This document shows, one piece after another, positions 5,250 through 6,400 of a stretch of 6,400 bases of DNA. Within the stretch, counting starts at the first letter, position 1. Each line of letters begins with the position of its first letter. The notes beneath the pieces are model-generated. The model had not been told where the DNA came from. It made no database searches and was given only the letters and a program-made list of their open reading frames with translations. A program made the position numbers and the translations under genes. The DNA is from Bacteroidales bacterium (GTDB lineage Bacteria > Bacteroidota > Bacteroidia > Bacteroidales > UBA3824), in assembly GCA_017645985.1 (NCBI GenBank), contig JAGCNK010000133.1:1-6400 (forward strand). Direction: 5' to 3'.

Positions 5250-6400
5250 ATGAGCAAATATTCAATTGACCCAAATGGTTATTACGGCGAATTCGGCGGG
5301 GCGTTTGTTCCCGAGATTCTTAGAAAAAACGTCGTAGAACTCAAAGAAAACTATCTGCAAATTATTGAAAACGAGGAGTTTAAGAAGGACTTTCAGAAAC
5401 TTCTCAAAGATTATGTAGGTCGTCCCACACCTCTTTATTTTGCCAACCGTCTCAGCCAGAAATACGGTGCGAACATTTTTCTCAAGCGTGAGGACCTCTG
5501 CCACACTGGTGCGCACAAGTTGAACAACGCTCTTGGTCAGATTCTTCTTGCCCGCAAACTCGGCAAGACACGTATTGTGGCTGAAACAGGAGCAGGTCAG
5601 CACGGCGTTGCCACTGCCACGGTATGCGCTCTGATGAATATGGAGTGCGTGGTGTATATGGGTGAAACGGATGTTAAGCGTCAGTTTCTCAACGTGCAGC
5701 GTATGAGGATGTTGGGCGCTAAGGTTGTTCCCGTAATGTAGGGCAAGAGAACCCTCAAAGATGGCACCAATGAGGCTATCCGCGACTGGTGCTGCAATCC
5801 TAAAAACACACATTATATTATAGGTTCTGTTGTTGGACCCGACCCGTATCCCGATATGGTTGCACGTTTCCAATCGGTTATAAGTGAAGAGATTAAATAT
5901 CAGTTGCAGGAGCAGACTGGTCGCAACTATCCCGACAAACTTCTTGCTTGCATAGGCGGCGGTAGCAATGCTGCAGGAACTTTTTACCATTATATCGACG
6001 ATGAGCGAGTTAAGTTTTACGCAGCAGAGGCAGCTGGTCTTGGTCTCGACGACCCTGAAAAATCGGCAGCCACTATCCATCTCGGCAAAAAGGGCGTTCT
6101 GCACGGAAGTCTTTCGCTCGTGATGATGACCAACGACGGTCAGATTGTGGAGCCGTACTCAATTTCCGCCGGTCTTGATTATCCTGGCGTTGGTCCTATG
6201 CACGCATTCTTTGCCAAATGCGGACGTACCAAGGTGCTTGCCGTTACAGATGCCGAGGCTATGCAGGCGGCGTTGGAACTCACTAAGTTAGAAGGTATTA
6301 TCCCCGCCATTGAGAGCGCACACGCATTGGCTATGCTCCCGAAAATCAATTTCGTAAAGGATGAGAACGTAGTAATCACTGTCTCAGGCCGTGGCGATAA
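5250..6400 (+). pseudogene. trpB: Tryptophan synthase beta subunit, interrupted by in-frame TAG at codon 164 and cut by the window edge
   Basis: TrpB joins indole and L-serine to make tryptophan, using PLP in the alpha2beta2 complex. The frame shows the whole family series: YYGEFGGAFVPE (11-22), GRPTPL (57-62), HTGAHKLNNALGQ with PLP lysine K90, ETGAGQHG (112-119), GSVVGPDPYPDMV (192-204), phosphate-binding GGGSNAAG (236-243), and SGRGD (379-383) at the right edge. The family length is about 390-400 residues, so only about ten are missing. A single TAG at 5739-5741 (codon 164) interrupts it between VVPVM and GKRTLKDGTNEAIRDW. Homologues usually have Ser here (SGS.TLKD), and TCG to TAG is one base change. 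No frameshift or other stop exists, so the lesion is recent, a sequence error, or read through. A 163-residue fragment would lack half the active site. The start ATG 5250 gives the standard N-terminus. In Bacteroides trpB heads the trp operon, and the attenuator upstream fits that. Confidence 0.9.

Noticed and set aside
5262..6104. Long minus-strand ORF of 280 codons opposite trpB
   Set aside because: It lies entirely antisense to a frame with unmistakable TrpB motifs, has no promoter, and its product looks like no known family. It is a shadow of the biased codon use in trpB.

Overview
The window looks like a chromosomal segment of a Bacteroidota member, probably order Bacteroidales. The reasons are promoters of the TTTG-N19/20-TAnnTTTG type, A-rich start regions without Shine-Dalgarno motifs, a SusC/TonB-type plug protein, and a trp cluster that begins with trpB. 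No phage, insertion sequence, tRNA, rRNA or CRISPR array was seen.

Layout. (1) Positions 2-1915, + strand: the 3' part of a DUF368 (PopT-type) polyprenyl-phosphate transporter, then a THUMP-domain RNA methyltransferase whose catalytic motif IV reads DPPV instead of the usual NPPY. (2) Positions 1944-2995, + strand: a promoter and a two-gene siaB-siaC kinase/phosphoprotein module, with the regulatory Thr68 of SiaC conserved. The usual phosphatase and diguanylate cyclase partners are not beside it. (3) Positions 3038-3089: a strong 20-bp-arm hairpin between convergent genes, probably a shared terminator. (4) Positions 3103-4926, - strand: a promoter and a two-gene operon encoding a secreted, barrel-less TonB-receptor plug protein and a secreted endonuclease/exonuclease/phosphatase (EEP) family enzyme. 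(5) Positions 5019-6400, + strand: a promoter, a 20-codon leader peptide with three consecutive Trp codons, a set of mutually exclusive hairpins ending in an intrinsic terminator, and then trpB. Together these form a complete transcription attenuator for a trp operon.

The two most notable points are both in the last region. The first is the trp attenuator, which can be worked out base by base. The second is that trpB is split by one in-frame TAG at codon 164 (5739-5741), where the family normally has Ser. The frame is otherwise open and conserved to the window edge. This is a recent nonsense mutation, a sequence error, or amber readthrough. As first gene of the presumed trp operon, a real stop here would remove TrpB and could reduce expression of genes downstream.
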